In this document: positions 17,116 through 23,976 of the stretch, piece by piece
How positions within the stretch are numbered: the stretch's first letter is position 1
Layout: every line of letters starts with the position of its first letter
NCBI GenBank assembly: GCA_012516535.1
Contig: JAAYWP010000020.1
Coordinates: forward strand, 1-40,887
Direction of reading: 5' to 3'
Length of the DNA stretch: 40,887 nucleotides
Source: Syntrophomonadaceae bacterium
GTDB taxonomy: Bacteria; Bacillota; DSM-12270; Thermacetogeniales; Thermacetogeniaceae
Position numbers and translations under genes: made by a program
The notes under the pieces: model-generated
What the model was told of the DNA's origin: nothing
Databases searched by the model: none
What the model saw: only the letters and a program-made list of their open reading frames with translations

Positions 17116-17340
17116 TCAACGGCGCAGAAACAGATTGACGATCAAAGTCAAGAGGATACTCAAAAGCAAACAGGTGACCAGGGGAAAATAAAAAGTGAAA
17201 TTCCCTTTCTGGTAATAGATATCCCCAGGCAGCCTACCAAAAGGAGTTATTTTACCCAGCAGCAAAAGGAATCCCCCAGCTATCAATAAAAATACTCCTC
17301 CTATAACCAGCAGCTTGCCCAAAGAAGAAAAGCTATCCAT
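17116..17340 (-). CDS. DUF2905 small membrane protein
   Basis: A 74-aa protein with two membrane helices (about residues 7-27 and 50-70) around the conserved KITPFGRLPGDIYYQKGNFTFYFP, the hallmark of DUF2905. Its function is unknown; it is common next to ruvB or queA in Firmicutes. The ORF-track start is far too early. ATG 17340 overlaps the queH stop region and is chosen. ATG 17361 (MKGAKKRMDS) is an alternative with AGGAG only 4 nt away. It is the last intact gene of the ruv-queH unit. Confidence 0.85.
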   Translation of the reverse strand: MDSFSSLGKLLVIGGVFLLIAGGFLLLLGKITPFGRLPGDIYYQKGNFTFYFPLVTCLLLSILLTLIVNLFLRR

Positions 17341-17878
17341 TCTTTTTTTCGCTCCCTTCATATCTCTCCTGTTCACTGTAGAGACAACCGCAGTACTGCT
17401 GGCGATAGAGCCCCATCTGTTTAGCCTGCCTTCTTCCTTCACTGAAACCCTTCCTCCAGTCAAAATACAGAAAGGGTATCCCTTCCTTTTCCCCTACCTC
17501 AGCACCCAATTGCTGCAACAGATCATGCTTCTGCCAGGGGCTTACCAGCAGGGTGGTGGTAAAACCGTCAAAACCCTCCTTTTTTGCCCTGGCCGCAGTC
17601 TCTTTTAAGCGCAGCAGATAGCAGTAGCGGCAGCGCTCCTTTTCTTTATAAGCTACATCCCGGAAATAGAGCTCTGGTTGATAGCCTTCTGCTATCACCA
17701 GAGGCAGATCTAACCCCTTGGCCATCTGCTCCGCTCCCTCACGTCTTTTGGCGTATTCTTGATAGGGATGAATATTTGGGTTATAATAATAACCTTTAAC
17801 CTCATACCCCTGTTTTAATAGATCCTGCACAGGAAAGATGGCGCAAGGGCCACAGCAGATATGCAGCAATATCTTCAC
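17333..17878 (-). CDS. queH: epoxyqueuosine reductase QueH
   Basis: Reduces epoxyqueuosine-tRNA to queuosine-tRNA, the last step of the pathway, in place of the B12-dependent QueG. It is 181 aa with the paired cysteines in LLHICCGPC, CRYCY (CxxC) and YCGCLYSE, which together bind an iron-sulfur cluster and a second metal. The ORF-track ATG 17887 abuts GGAGG. GTG 17878, with 9-nt spacing, gives the typical MKILLHICCGPC start. It begins 1 nt after the ruvB stop, so translation is coupled. Confidence 0.93.
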   Translation of the reverse strand: MKILLHICCGPCAIFPVQDLLKQGYEVKGYYYNPNIHPYQEYAKRREGAEQMAKGLDLPLVIAEGYQPELYFRDVAYKEKERCRYCYLLRLKETAARAKKEGFDGFTTTLLVSPWQKHDLLQQLGAEVGEKEGIPFLYFDWRKGFSEGRRQAKQMGLYRQQYCGCLYSEQERYEGSEKKNG

Positions 17879-17879
17879 A

Positions 17880-18920
17880 CTAATCATCCTCCGTAAACAG
17901 CCTTTGCTGATTTATTTTTCTCTCCTGAGGATAAGGAATCCCTAGATGGGCATAGGCCAGAGGGGTTGCAACCCTTCCCCTAGGGGTACGCTGTAGATAA
18001 CCCTTCTGCAGCAAATAGGGTTCATAAACATCCTCCACAGTGCCAGACTCCTCCCTGGCAGCAGCGGCCAGTGTTTCCAGCCCCACAGGACCACCCTGAA
18101 ATTTACAGATAATTGTTTCTAAAAGTATCCGATCCACCTTATCCAGCCCTGCCTCATCTACCTCCAGCCTTTCCAGAGATTTTTTTACCAGATCCAGGGT
18201 CACAGATCGGAAACCGCTCACTTCAGCAAAATCCCGGATACGGCGCAGCAATCTGTTGGCAATGCGCGGTGTCCCCCGGGCGCGGCGGGCTATCTCCAGA
18301 GCTCCGTCATCACTCAATTCCATCTTTAACAGAGTTGCAGCCCGCAAAACGATCTGATGGAGATCCTCTACAGGATAATAATCCACCCGCAAAATAATAC
18401 CAAAGCGGTCCCTGAGAGGCATGCTGATCAATCCAGCCCTGGTTGTGGCTCCGATCAGTGTAAAAGGCGGCAGATCAATGCGCAGCGACCTAGCACCAGT
18501 CCCCTTTCCAATCATAATATCCAGATAATAGTCCTCTAATGCAGGATACAGGATCTCTTCCACTACCCGGGGCATCCGGTGGATCTCATCCACAAAAAGA
18601 ACCCCATAGGGTTCTATATTAGTCAGTACTGCAGCCATATCACCAGCTCGTTCCAAAGCAGGCCCAGAAGTACAGTAGAGCTGTACTCTCATCTCTTCAG
18701 CGATAATATGAGCCAATGTGGTTTTCCCCAAACCCGGGGGCCCGTAAAGCAAAACATGATCCAGGGCATCCTTCCGCTGGCGGGCAGCCTTAATAAAAAC
18801 CTCCAGATTCTCTTTCAGTTGGCTCTGTCCGATAAATTCCCGCAGTGTACGGGGACGCAGCGTGCTTTCCGCGTCATCCTCCTGGGGTATGGTTTCTCCA
18901 GAAACAAGCCTCTCATCCAT
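17880..18920 (-). CDS. ruvB: Holliday junction branch migration helicase RuvB
   Basis: AAA+ motor of the RuvAB complex that drives branch migration during recombination. It has 346 aa with [12 protein letters not shown] at the start, Walker [10 protein letters not shown], Walker [10 protein letters not shown], sensor [10 protein letters not shown], arginine finger region PLRDRFG, and a C-terminal winged helix ending [12 protein letters not shown] overlaps the ruvA stop by 1 nt (TAATG). Confidence 0.97.
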   Translation of the reverse strand: MDERLVSGETIPQEDDAESTLRPRTLREFIGQSQLKENLEVFIKAARQRKDALDHVLLYGPPGLGKTTLAHIIAEEMRVQLYCTSGPALERAGDMAAVLTNIEPYGVLFVDEIHRMPRVVEEILYPALEDYYLDIMIGKGTGARSLRIDLPPFTLIGATTRAGLISMPLRDRFGIILRVDYYPVEDLHQIVLRAATLLKMELSDDGALEIARRARGTPRIANRLLRRIRDFAEVSGFRSVTLDLVKKSLERLEVDEAGLDKVDRILLETIICKFQGGPVGLETLAAAAREESGTVEDVYEPYLLQKGYLQRTPRGRVATPLAYAHLGIPYPQERKINQQRLFTEDD

Positions 18921-19519
18921 TATCTACCCTTCTTCCCCAGTTCCCGGAGTGCCAGGCGCAAAACAGCCTCTGTAGAAGATTCCTCTGCACTCCGCGGCTG
19001 TATTTTTCGTAAAGCCTCCAAGCTTTCCTGGCGGCTATAGCCTAAAACCAGCAAAGCCTGAACCACTTCGTTGTCAACCTGTGCCTCTACCGTTTTTTCC
19101 TCATCTTTAAAAAAGGATTCAGGCAGTTTCCCTTTCAGCTCCAGTATCAACCGCTGAGCGGTTTTCTTACCCACCCCCGGTACTTTCAGAAGTGGATCCA
19201 CTTCACCCCGTTCTAAAACTGCTGCCAAACTATCCCCTGGGAATTTGTCGAGTATGGTCAGGGCCACTTTAGGGCCGATACCCCGGGCGGTGATCAGCAC
19301 ACGAAACATAGCCCGCTCCTGAGGTGTAGAAAAACCGTAAAGCTGGAGAGCATCCTCCCGCACATGCAGGTGAGTGTATAGCTCCAACTCCTGGCCTTTC
19401 GAGGGAAGCTTCTGCAAAACAGTTGAAGGCACAGCCACCTCATAGCCGATCCCCTGCACCTCCAGCACAACCCTGTCTTCATCAACACCCAGCAACTGTC
19501 CCCTTAAATAGGAAATCAC
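18920..19519 (-). CDS. ruvA: Holliday junction DNA-binding protein RuvA
   Basis: Binds four-way junctions and loads RuvB. It is 199 aa with an N-terminal OB domain (residues 1-62), two helix-hairpin-helix motifs ([10 protein letters not shown] and [10 protein letters not shown]) and a C-terminal three-helix domain that contacts RuvB (residues 150-195). GTG start with GAGGAG upstream, overlapping the ruvC stop by 4 nt (GTGA). Confidence 0.97.
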   Translation of the reverse strand: MISYLRGQLLGVDEDRVVLEVQGIGYEVAVPSTVLQKLPSKGQELELYTHLHVREDALQLYGFSTPQERAMFRVLITARGIGPKVALTILDKFPGDSLAAVLERGEVDPLLKVPGVGKKTAQRLILELKGKLPESFFKDEEKTVEAQVDNEVVQALLVLGYSRQESLEALRKIQPRSAEESSTEAVLRLALRELGKKGR

Positions 19520-20034
19520 CGCTCCTCACCCCATTCAGTAGCTCTATGAAGCATCCTTGCTGTGGTACGGGAAATATAATAGTGGCAGAGGGCAGCTCCC
19601 AGGGCATCAGCAGCATGATCAGGCCGGGGGATCTCCTGAAGCCCTAAAATCATCTTGATGATCTTTTGCATTTGTCTTTTATCAGCTCTTCCATACCCAG
19701 ATATTGTCTGCTTAATCTGTAAAGGTGTATATGCAAAAACTTCAACACCATGGTGAACTGCCGCTAAAATGACCGCAGCTCTCGTATGCCCTACAGTCAA
19801 AGCTGTGCGGGCGTTTTTACTGAAATATATCTCTTCTATAGCAAGAGCATCTGGACGCAATTGATCACAGAGGCCAGCAATTCCTTGATAAATTTTATTA
19901 AGGCGAGAAGGCAGCTCCTGTTCCCTTTCCACTTTGATCACACCAAAATTGAGCAGGCTCGCCCTTCTTTCATCTGTTTTAATAGCACCATACCCGGTGG
20001 AAATCACACCGGGGTCAATCCCCAAAATTATCAT
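19516..20034 (-). CDS. ruvC: crossover junction endodeoxyribonuclease RuvC
   Basis: Resolves Holliday junctions by paired nicks. It is 172 aa with RNase H-fold acidic residues in LGIDPG (first Asp), IEEIYFSKN (Glu) and PDHAADALG (last Asp). The ORF track over-extends the N-terminus by 45 residues. ATG 20034 has GGAGG 9 nt upstream and gives the standard MIILGIDPG. It lies about 20 bp after the MFS gene; the usual upstream partner yebC is not here. Confidence 0.96.
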   Translation of the reverse strand: MIILGIDPGVISTGYGAIKTDERRASLLNFGVIKVEREQELPSRLNKIYQGIAGLCDQLRPDALAIEEIYFSKNARTALTVGHTRAAVILAAVHHGVEVFAYTPLQIKQTISGYGRADKRQMQKIIKMILGLQEIPRPDHAADALGAALCHYYISRTTARMLHRATEWGEER

Positions 20035-20053
20035 GAAAAATAACCTCCGCTTT

Positions 20054-21493
20054 TCAGGATTCGCCCTCCCGTACGCATGTTCCTTCTTCCTTAATTCCAT
20101 TCTCAGCCCTAATACTGCCCCGTGCCAAAGAGGCAGCAATACCAAACGCACAAAGAACAGAGAAAACAATAAAAGACAGATACATACTTTTTAAAAATGA
20201 AGGAAACATACTGGGAGTAACCTGCATCCCTCCTAAATAGAGGGTAAAGATCAGAGTAACAACCCCCATACTCAACATCTGCCCCAACAGCCGCATAGTG
20301 CCCAGAATTCCTGAGGCAACACCATAATATTTTTTATTTACCGAGCTCATCACAGCATTGGTATTTGGTGAAGAAAACAGACCAAATCCAAAGCCAAGCA
20401 ATAGTAAACAAAAGATCAGATAGGCTACAGAGCTGGTTTCAGATAAAGAGATCAACATCACCACGCCCAGTGCAGAGAATCCCATTCCCACAGAAGCCAC
20501 AAGCCGTGGTTCTATGCGATCCGACAGCCTTCCCGCTAAAGGGGAAACAATAACCTGCATCAAAGGCTGGAAAACAAGGATCATCCCTGCATGGAGTGCT
20601 CCATACCCTTTAATATACTGCAGATAGAGGCTTAATAAAAAACCCACAGCAAAGGTAGCACTATAGTTGATCAGAGCCGCCAGGTTGGAAAAGGTAAAGG
20701 CCAGATTATGATGAAAAAGCCTCATCTCTACAACCGGGCTATCGAACCGAAGTTCCCACCAGATAAAAAAGAGCAGACCAGCAACACCAACAACCAGCAA
20801 CAGAAAACCTAATGCTTCGGGAACCCTGGAAAAACCGTACATCAGGGCAAGTACCATACTACCATAGACCAGTGATCCCACCAGATCAAAGCTTTCACCA
20901 ACTGCCTCTACCCACTCCCCGGTCAGTTTGGTAAGGACAAGAATAACCACCAGCACACCAAGCAGGCTGGTCGCCAAAAAGATGCTCCTCCAACCCAGCT
21001 GATGAGTTAAAAAACCTCCGAGTATAGGCCCCAAGGAAAGCCCCAAGTAAACTGCGGCAACATTTATTCCCAGCGCCTTACCCCGTTCATTTAAAGGGTA
21101 AACTGATATGAGAATGGCCACACCGGTCCCAAATACCATGGCACTGCCCAGACCTTGCAAGGCCCTGGTCACCATTAGCAGTTGAGCATTGGGGGCAAAA
21201 CACGCCAGCAGTGAAGCAATGGTAAAAGTAATTGTCCCATATAAGAAAATCCTCTTTCTACCATAAATATCGGCAATTCTACCGAAAGGAACCAGAAAAA
21301 CAGCAGAAGAGAGAATATAGATGGTTACCAGCCAACTCAAATAAACTACATCTACCCCGAACTCTTTTCCGATCCCAGGGAGAGCGATGTTCATTGATGA
21401 ACCAAGAAAAGGTGTGATAAAGGAACTGACAGCGGCGATCAATGAGGCTACTCTTTTTGTGACATGATCAGTGGATACATTATCTGTGGTCAT
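20054..21493 (-). CDS. MFS transporter, DHA2 (EmrB/QacA-like) drug exporter
   Basis: A protein of 479 aa with about 14 membrane segments. It has motif A (GRIADIYGRKRIF) in the loop after helix 2 and motif C (GLSLGPILGG) in helix 5, the antiporter signature. This points to proton-driven export of drugs or metabolites; the substrate is unknown. ATG start with GGAGG upstream. It precedes ruvC by 19 bp on the same strand and may be co-transcribed with ruvCAB. An inverted repeat that could be an operator lies about 100 bp upstream. Confidence 0.88.
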   Translation of the reverse strand: MTTDNVSTDHVTKRVASLIAAVSSFITPFLGSSMNIALPGIGKEFGVDVVYLSWLVTIYILSSAVFLVPFGRIADIYGRKRIFLYGTITFTIASLLACFAPNAQLLMVTRALQGLGSAMVFGTGVAILISVYPLNERGKALGINVAAVYLGLSLGPILGGFLTHQLGWRSIFLATSLLGVLVVILVLTKLTGEWVEAVGESFDLVGSLVYGSMVLALMYGFSRVPEALGFLLLVVGVAGLLFFIWWELRFDSPVVEMRLFHHNLAFTFSNLAALINYSATFAVGFLLSLYLQYIKGYGALHAGMILVFQPLMQVIVSPLAGRLSDRIEPRLVASVGMGFSALGVVMLISLSETSSVAYLIFCLLLLGFGFGLFSSPNTNAVMSSVNKKYYGVASGILGTMRLLGQMLSMGVVTLIFTLYLGGMQVTPSMFPSFLKSMYLSFIVFSVLCAFGIAASLARGSIRAENGIKEEGTCVREGES

Positions 21494-21594
21494 AATTGTG
21501 CCTCCAAATGAACAATATCCTGTGCTGAACTAATAACAACCTTATTATAACTGATTTTTTTGACAAGAGGACCGCTACGAAACCAAATAAGCTT

Positions 21595-21635
21595 TGCTAA
21601 GCAATAGTTTAAAAGACACTAACTATAGTTTAGCA
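21595..21635. repeat. inverted repeat in the MFS/radical SAM divergent region
   Basis: TGCTAAGCAATAGTT (21595-21609) and the complement-type arm at 21621-21635 match at 12 of 15 positions around an 11-nt spacer. The right arm begins with a perfect 10-bp palindrome, AACTATAGTT. The position suits an operator for a MarR- or TetR-like regulator of the exporter. No such regulator gene is adjacent. Confidence 0.45.
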
Positions 21636-21679
21636 GAATAATGGGACATAATATAGGCTTTTCTTTGCTCACACAAAAG

Positions 21680-21696
21680 AAAATCAAATTGATTTT
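21680..21696. repeat. perfect 17-bp palindrome upstream of the radical SAM gene
   Basis: AAAATCAA, one A, TTGATTTT: perfect 8-bp arms about 50 bp before the start codon. A candidate operator. It is the reverse arrangement of an FNR site (TTGAT-N4-ATCAA), so it should not be called one. Confidence 0.4.
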
Positions 21697-21743
21697 TAGC
21701 CCTGGGGGAAAAATATTTGATAAACTAAAAAAGGGGGTATGTT

Positions 21744-22640
21744 ATGAGTTACATTGATCTTTACCGAACCGGTGAATTGGTTAAAATGGTTTCAGTGCTT
21801 AAAGAATCACTTGAACCCTGCCGCCTTTGTCCCAGAGAATGCGGCGCCTCCAGACTTTCAGGGGAGCGCGGTCAATGTGGTGCTGGGAAAGATGCGGAAA
21901 TATCAGGTTTCGGCCCTCACTTTGGGGAAGAGCCACCTCTGGTGGGAGGCGGAGGCTCAGGAACAATTTTTTTCGCTTTCTGCAGTCTGCGTTGTGTTTT
22001 CTGCCAGAATTTCGAGACCAGTAGGGGAATGGATAAATACGCCGTAAACACAACTGAGTTGGCTGAAATCATGCTCAAACTCCAGGAAAGAGGATGCGTG
22101 AACATCAACCTGGTCACCCCAACCCATTACATCCCACAGATTTTAGATGCACTGCTAGTTGCCTGTGAAAATGGGTTGAAATTGCCCCTGGTCTATAACT
22201 GCAGCGGATATGAGAGATTGGAAATCCTGCGCCAGCTCGCTGGGATCGTTGACATCTACATGCCTGACATCAAATATGCTGATTCAGATATAGCACTCAA
22301 ATACTCACAGATCTCCGATTACCCCCGGGTGGCAAAGGAAGCGCTCAAAGAAATGCATCAACAGGTGGGAGATTTGGTGCTAGATAAGGAAGGTATAGCA
22401 ATCAAAGGGCTGCTAATTCGCCACTTGGTAATGCCAGGGGGTTTAGCAGGCACAGCTTCACTTATGAAATTCATAGCAGAAGAAATATCACCAAAATCCT
22501 GGATCAATATCATGAATCAGTATTACCCCACCTATCTGGCTCACCGTTATCCTGAAATTAATAGAAGGATCACCTATAAAGAGTACCTAGAAGCATTGAA
22601 GGCAGCAGAACAAGCCAGCCCTGATTTCAATCTGCTCTAA
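21744..22640 (+). CDS. radical SAM protein, COG1313 (PflX-like)
   Basis: A protein of 298 aa with a radical SAM CxxxCxxC motif, CSLRCVFCQN, at about residues 79-88. It is preceded by a cysteine-rich segment, CRLCPRECGASR and GQCGAG. This arrangement is that of COG1313, relatives of pyruvate formate-lyase activase with no established target. ATG start with GGGGG upstream. It stands alone on the plus strand and no glycyl-radical enzyme or other likely target is in the window. Activase function is therefore unsupported here. Confidence 0.85.
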   Translation: MSYIDLYRTGELVKMVSVLKESLEPCRLCPRECGASRLSGERGQCGAGKDAEISGFGPHFGEEPPLVGGGGSGTIFFAFCSLRCVFCQNFETSRGMDKYAVNTTELAEIMLKLQERGCVNINLVTPTHYIPQILDALLVACENGLKLPLVYNCSGYERLEILRQLAGIVDIYMPDIKYADSDIALKYSQISDYPRVAKEALKEMHQQVGDLVLDKEGIAIKGLLIRHLVMPGGLAGTASLMKFIAEEISPKSWINIMNQYYPTYLAHRYPEINRRITYKEYLEALKAAEQASPDFNLL

Positions 22641-22831
22641 ACCAAGAAAAATTAACAATAACAACTACTATAACAACTACAACCTTATTTTTGATAGTGA
22701 AAAACTGTAATACGGACAACAGCTATATATTTTCTGATGTGCATTAAAGTTTATTTTCATTGAGAAAATCAAAACTTGGCTAACTTTTGATATATTTGGA
22801 AGGTAATTTATAAGAAGCTTTAGAGGAGTAT

Positions 22832-22863
22832 AATAATTTAAACCCCTGAAAAACTTCAGGGGT
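22832..22863 (-). terminator. terminator after tRNA-Leu
   Basis: ACCCCTGAA and TTCAGGGGT form a 9-bp stem with a 4-nt loop, followed on the minus strand by UUUAAAUUAUU. It starts 9 bp beyond the tRNA CCA end. The remaining bases back to 22641 are AT-rich with nothing I can recognise. Confidence 0.72.
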
Positions 22864-22871
22864 CTACTTGT

Positions 22872-22959
<88 letters not shown>

Positions 22960-22981
22960 AGTCTATCTATTGACGAAACAT

Positions 22982-23010
22982 ATTATACTGGATCAGCACC
23001 TACTTTTCAA
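22982..23010 (-). promoter_or_regulatory. promoter of tRNA-Leu
   Basis: -35 TTGAAA (23010-23005), 17-bp spacer, -10 TATAAT (22987-22982), about 22 bp before the tRNA 5' end. Confidence 0.82.
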
Positions 23011-23237
23011 GCACATTCTTTTGCTTGACATCTCATTGAACCCCCACCAATAGTTTTCCTCCACCCGCTGATCAACTCTGTCCTCAACTTTATCGTAACG
23101 TAAACTGCATCATTGCCCAGGGAGTTTTTCTTGACAGCAAACTTGCGGAAAAACCTTGTCATCTGAAGAAACACATTCAGATCAAGGAGTTTGATCTGTA
23201 TCTTTTTGTTATTATCACAACTTCCCGACCTAGACAT
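23007..23237 (-). CDS. doubtful hypothetical ORF
   Basis: A 76-aa frame, basic and with four cysteines (one at SGSC, two near the end in MRCQAKEC). The codon choice is not unlike real genes here, but there is no Shine-Dalgarno sequence before the ATG. The 5' end overlaps the promoter of the divergent regulator gene and the 3' end overlaps the tRNA -35. I recognise no family. More likely non-coding. Confidence 0.18.
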   Translation of the reverse strand: MSRSGSCDNNKKIQIKLLDLNVFLQMTRFFRKFAVKKNSLGNDAVYVTIKLRTELISGWRKTIGGGSMRCQAKECA

Positions 23238-23250
23238 GATATGCTATACT
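23222..23250 (+). promoter_or_regulatory. promoter of the regulator-PBP unit
   Basis: Extended -10 TGCTATACT (ending 23250) with a weak -35 TTCCCG 17 bp upstream (23222-23227). About 30 bp of leader precede the GTG start. Confidence 0.5.
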
Positions 23251-23284
23251 TTGAAAAGAATATAAATCGGAAGGATGACTTTTT

Positions 23285-23953
23285 GTGTCTGTAGAGATAC
23301 CCCACAGCAAAACTGCGCGTTATATCAAAATTGCTGTAGATATAGCTACATGTATCGCCAGGGGTGAATACCGGGTAGGCCAAAAAATACTCGGCAGGTC
23401 AACACTGGCAGGAAGATACAATGTTTCTCCAGAAACAATAAGGAGGGCTCTGGCAGTTCTAGAAGAAAGAAAAGTTGTAAAAATGCAGCCGGGAGTGGGG
23501 GTCATTGTTTGTTCCCGCACCGCTGCAGAAAACTACCTGGCAGAATATGGTCAGCGCCAAATATTAGAGGATATACAAAAGAGGCTGCATTATTACCTGC
23601 AGGAACGGAGAAAACTCGATCAAAAAATTGCTCAGCTCACCAATGAACTGTTGGAATACACCTTTAAAATGGCAACACGCTATCAGCGAATTCATGAGTT
23701 TCGAGTTGAGGAAAACTCCCCTTTAATTGGGAAGAGTCTCAAAGAAACTGAATTCCGCACCCTGACAGGAGGCACAATCCTATCCATTAACCGCAATGGA
23801 AAAGAGATTGTGTCACCTGACGCAGAAACAATAATTGAAAAAAATGATATACTCACTGTTGTTGCCCCACAGGAATCCATTGATGAGTCCCGGGCACTGA
23901 ACCTTACACATTTATCAGGCCCTGCAGGTAATTTGACGGGAATAACCGAATAA
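23285..23953 (+). CDS. BusR-like transcription regulator (GntR-HTH, coiled coil, RCK_C)
   Basis: A protein of 222 aa. Residues 15-80 form a GntR-type winged helix (ILGRSTLAGRYNVSPETIRRAL, then a wing with QPGVGVIV). Residues 88-130 are a charged helix likely to be a coiled coil. Residues 138-205 are an RCK_C/TrkA_C domain (ENSPLIGKSLKETEFR to IIEKNDILTVVAP). This is the architecture of BusR, a c-di-AMP-responsive repressor of osmolyte uptake in lactic acid bacteria, whose RCK_C domain binds the dinucleotide. No osmolyte transporter is nearby; the next gene, 23 bp on, is a penicillin-binding protein. GTG start with GGAAGGA upstream. Confidence 0.85.
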   Translation: MSVEIPHSKTARYIKIAVDIATCIARGEYRVGQKILGRSTLAGRYNVSPETIRRALAVLEERKVVKMQPGVGVIVCSRTAAENYLAEYGQRQILEDIQKRLHYYLQERRKLDQKIAQLTNELLEYTFKMATRYQRIHEFRVEENSPLIGKSLKETEFRTLTGGTILSINRNGKEIVSPDAETIIEKNDILTVVAPQESIDESRALNLTHLSGPAGNLTGITE

Positions 23954-23976
23954 ACCTTCCAAGGTGGGTGATCCAC

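Noticed and set aside
21680-21696. FNR-type operator
   Set aside because: The palindrome has the half-sites in the reverse order (ATCAA-N-TTGAT) and the wrong spacing.
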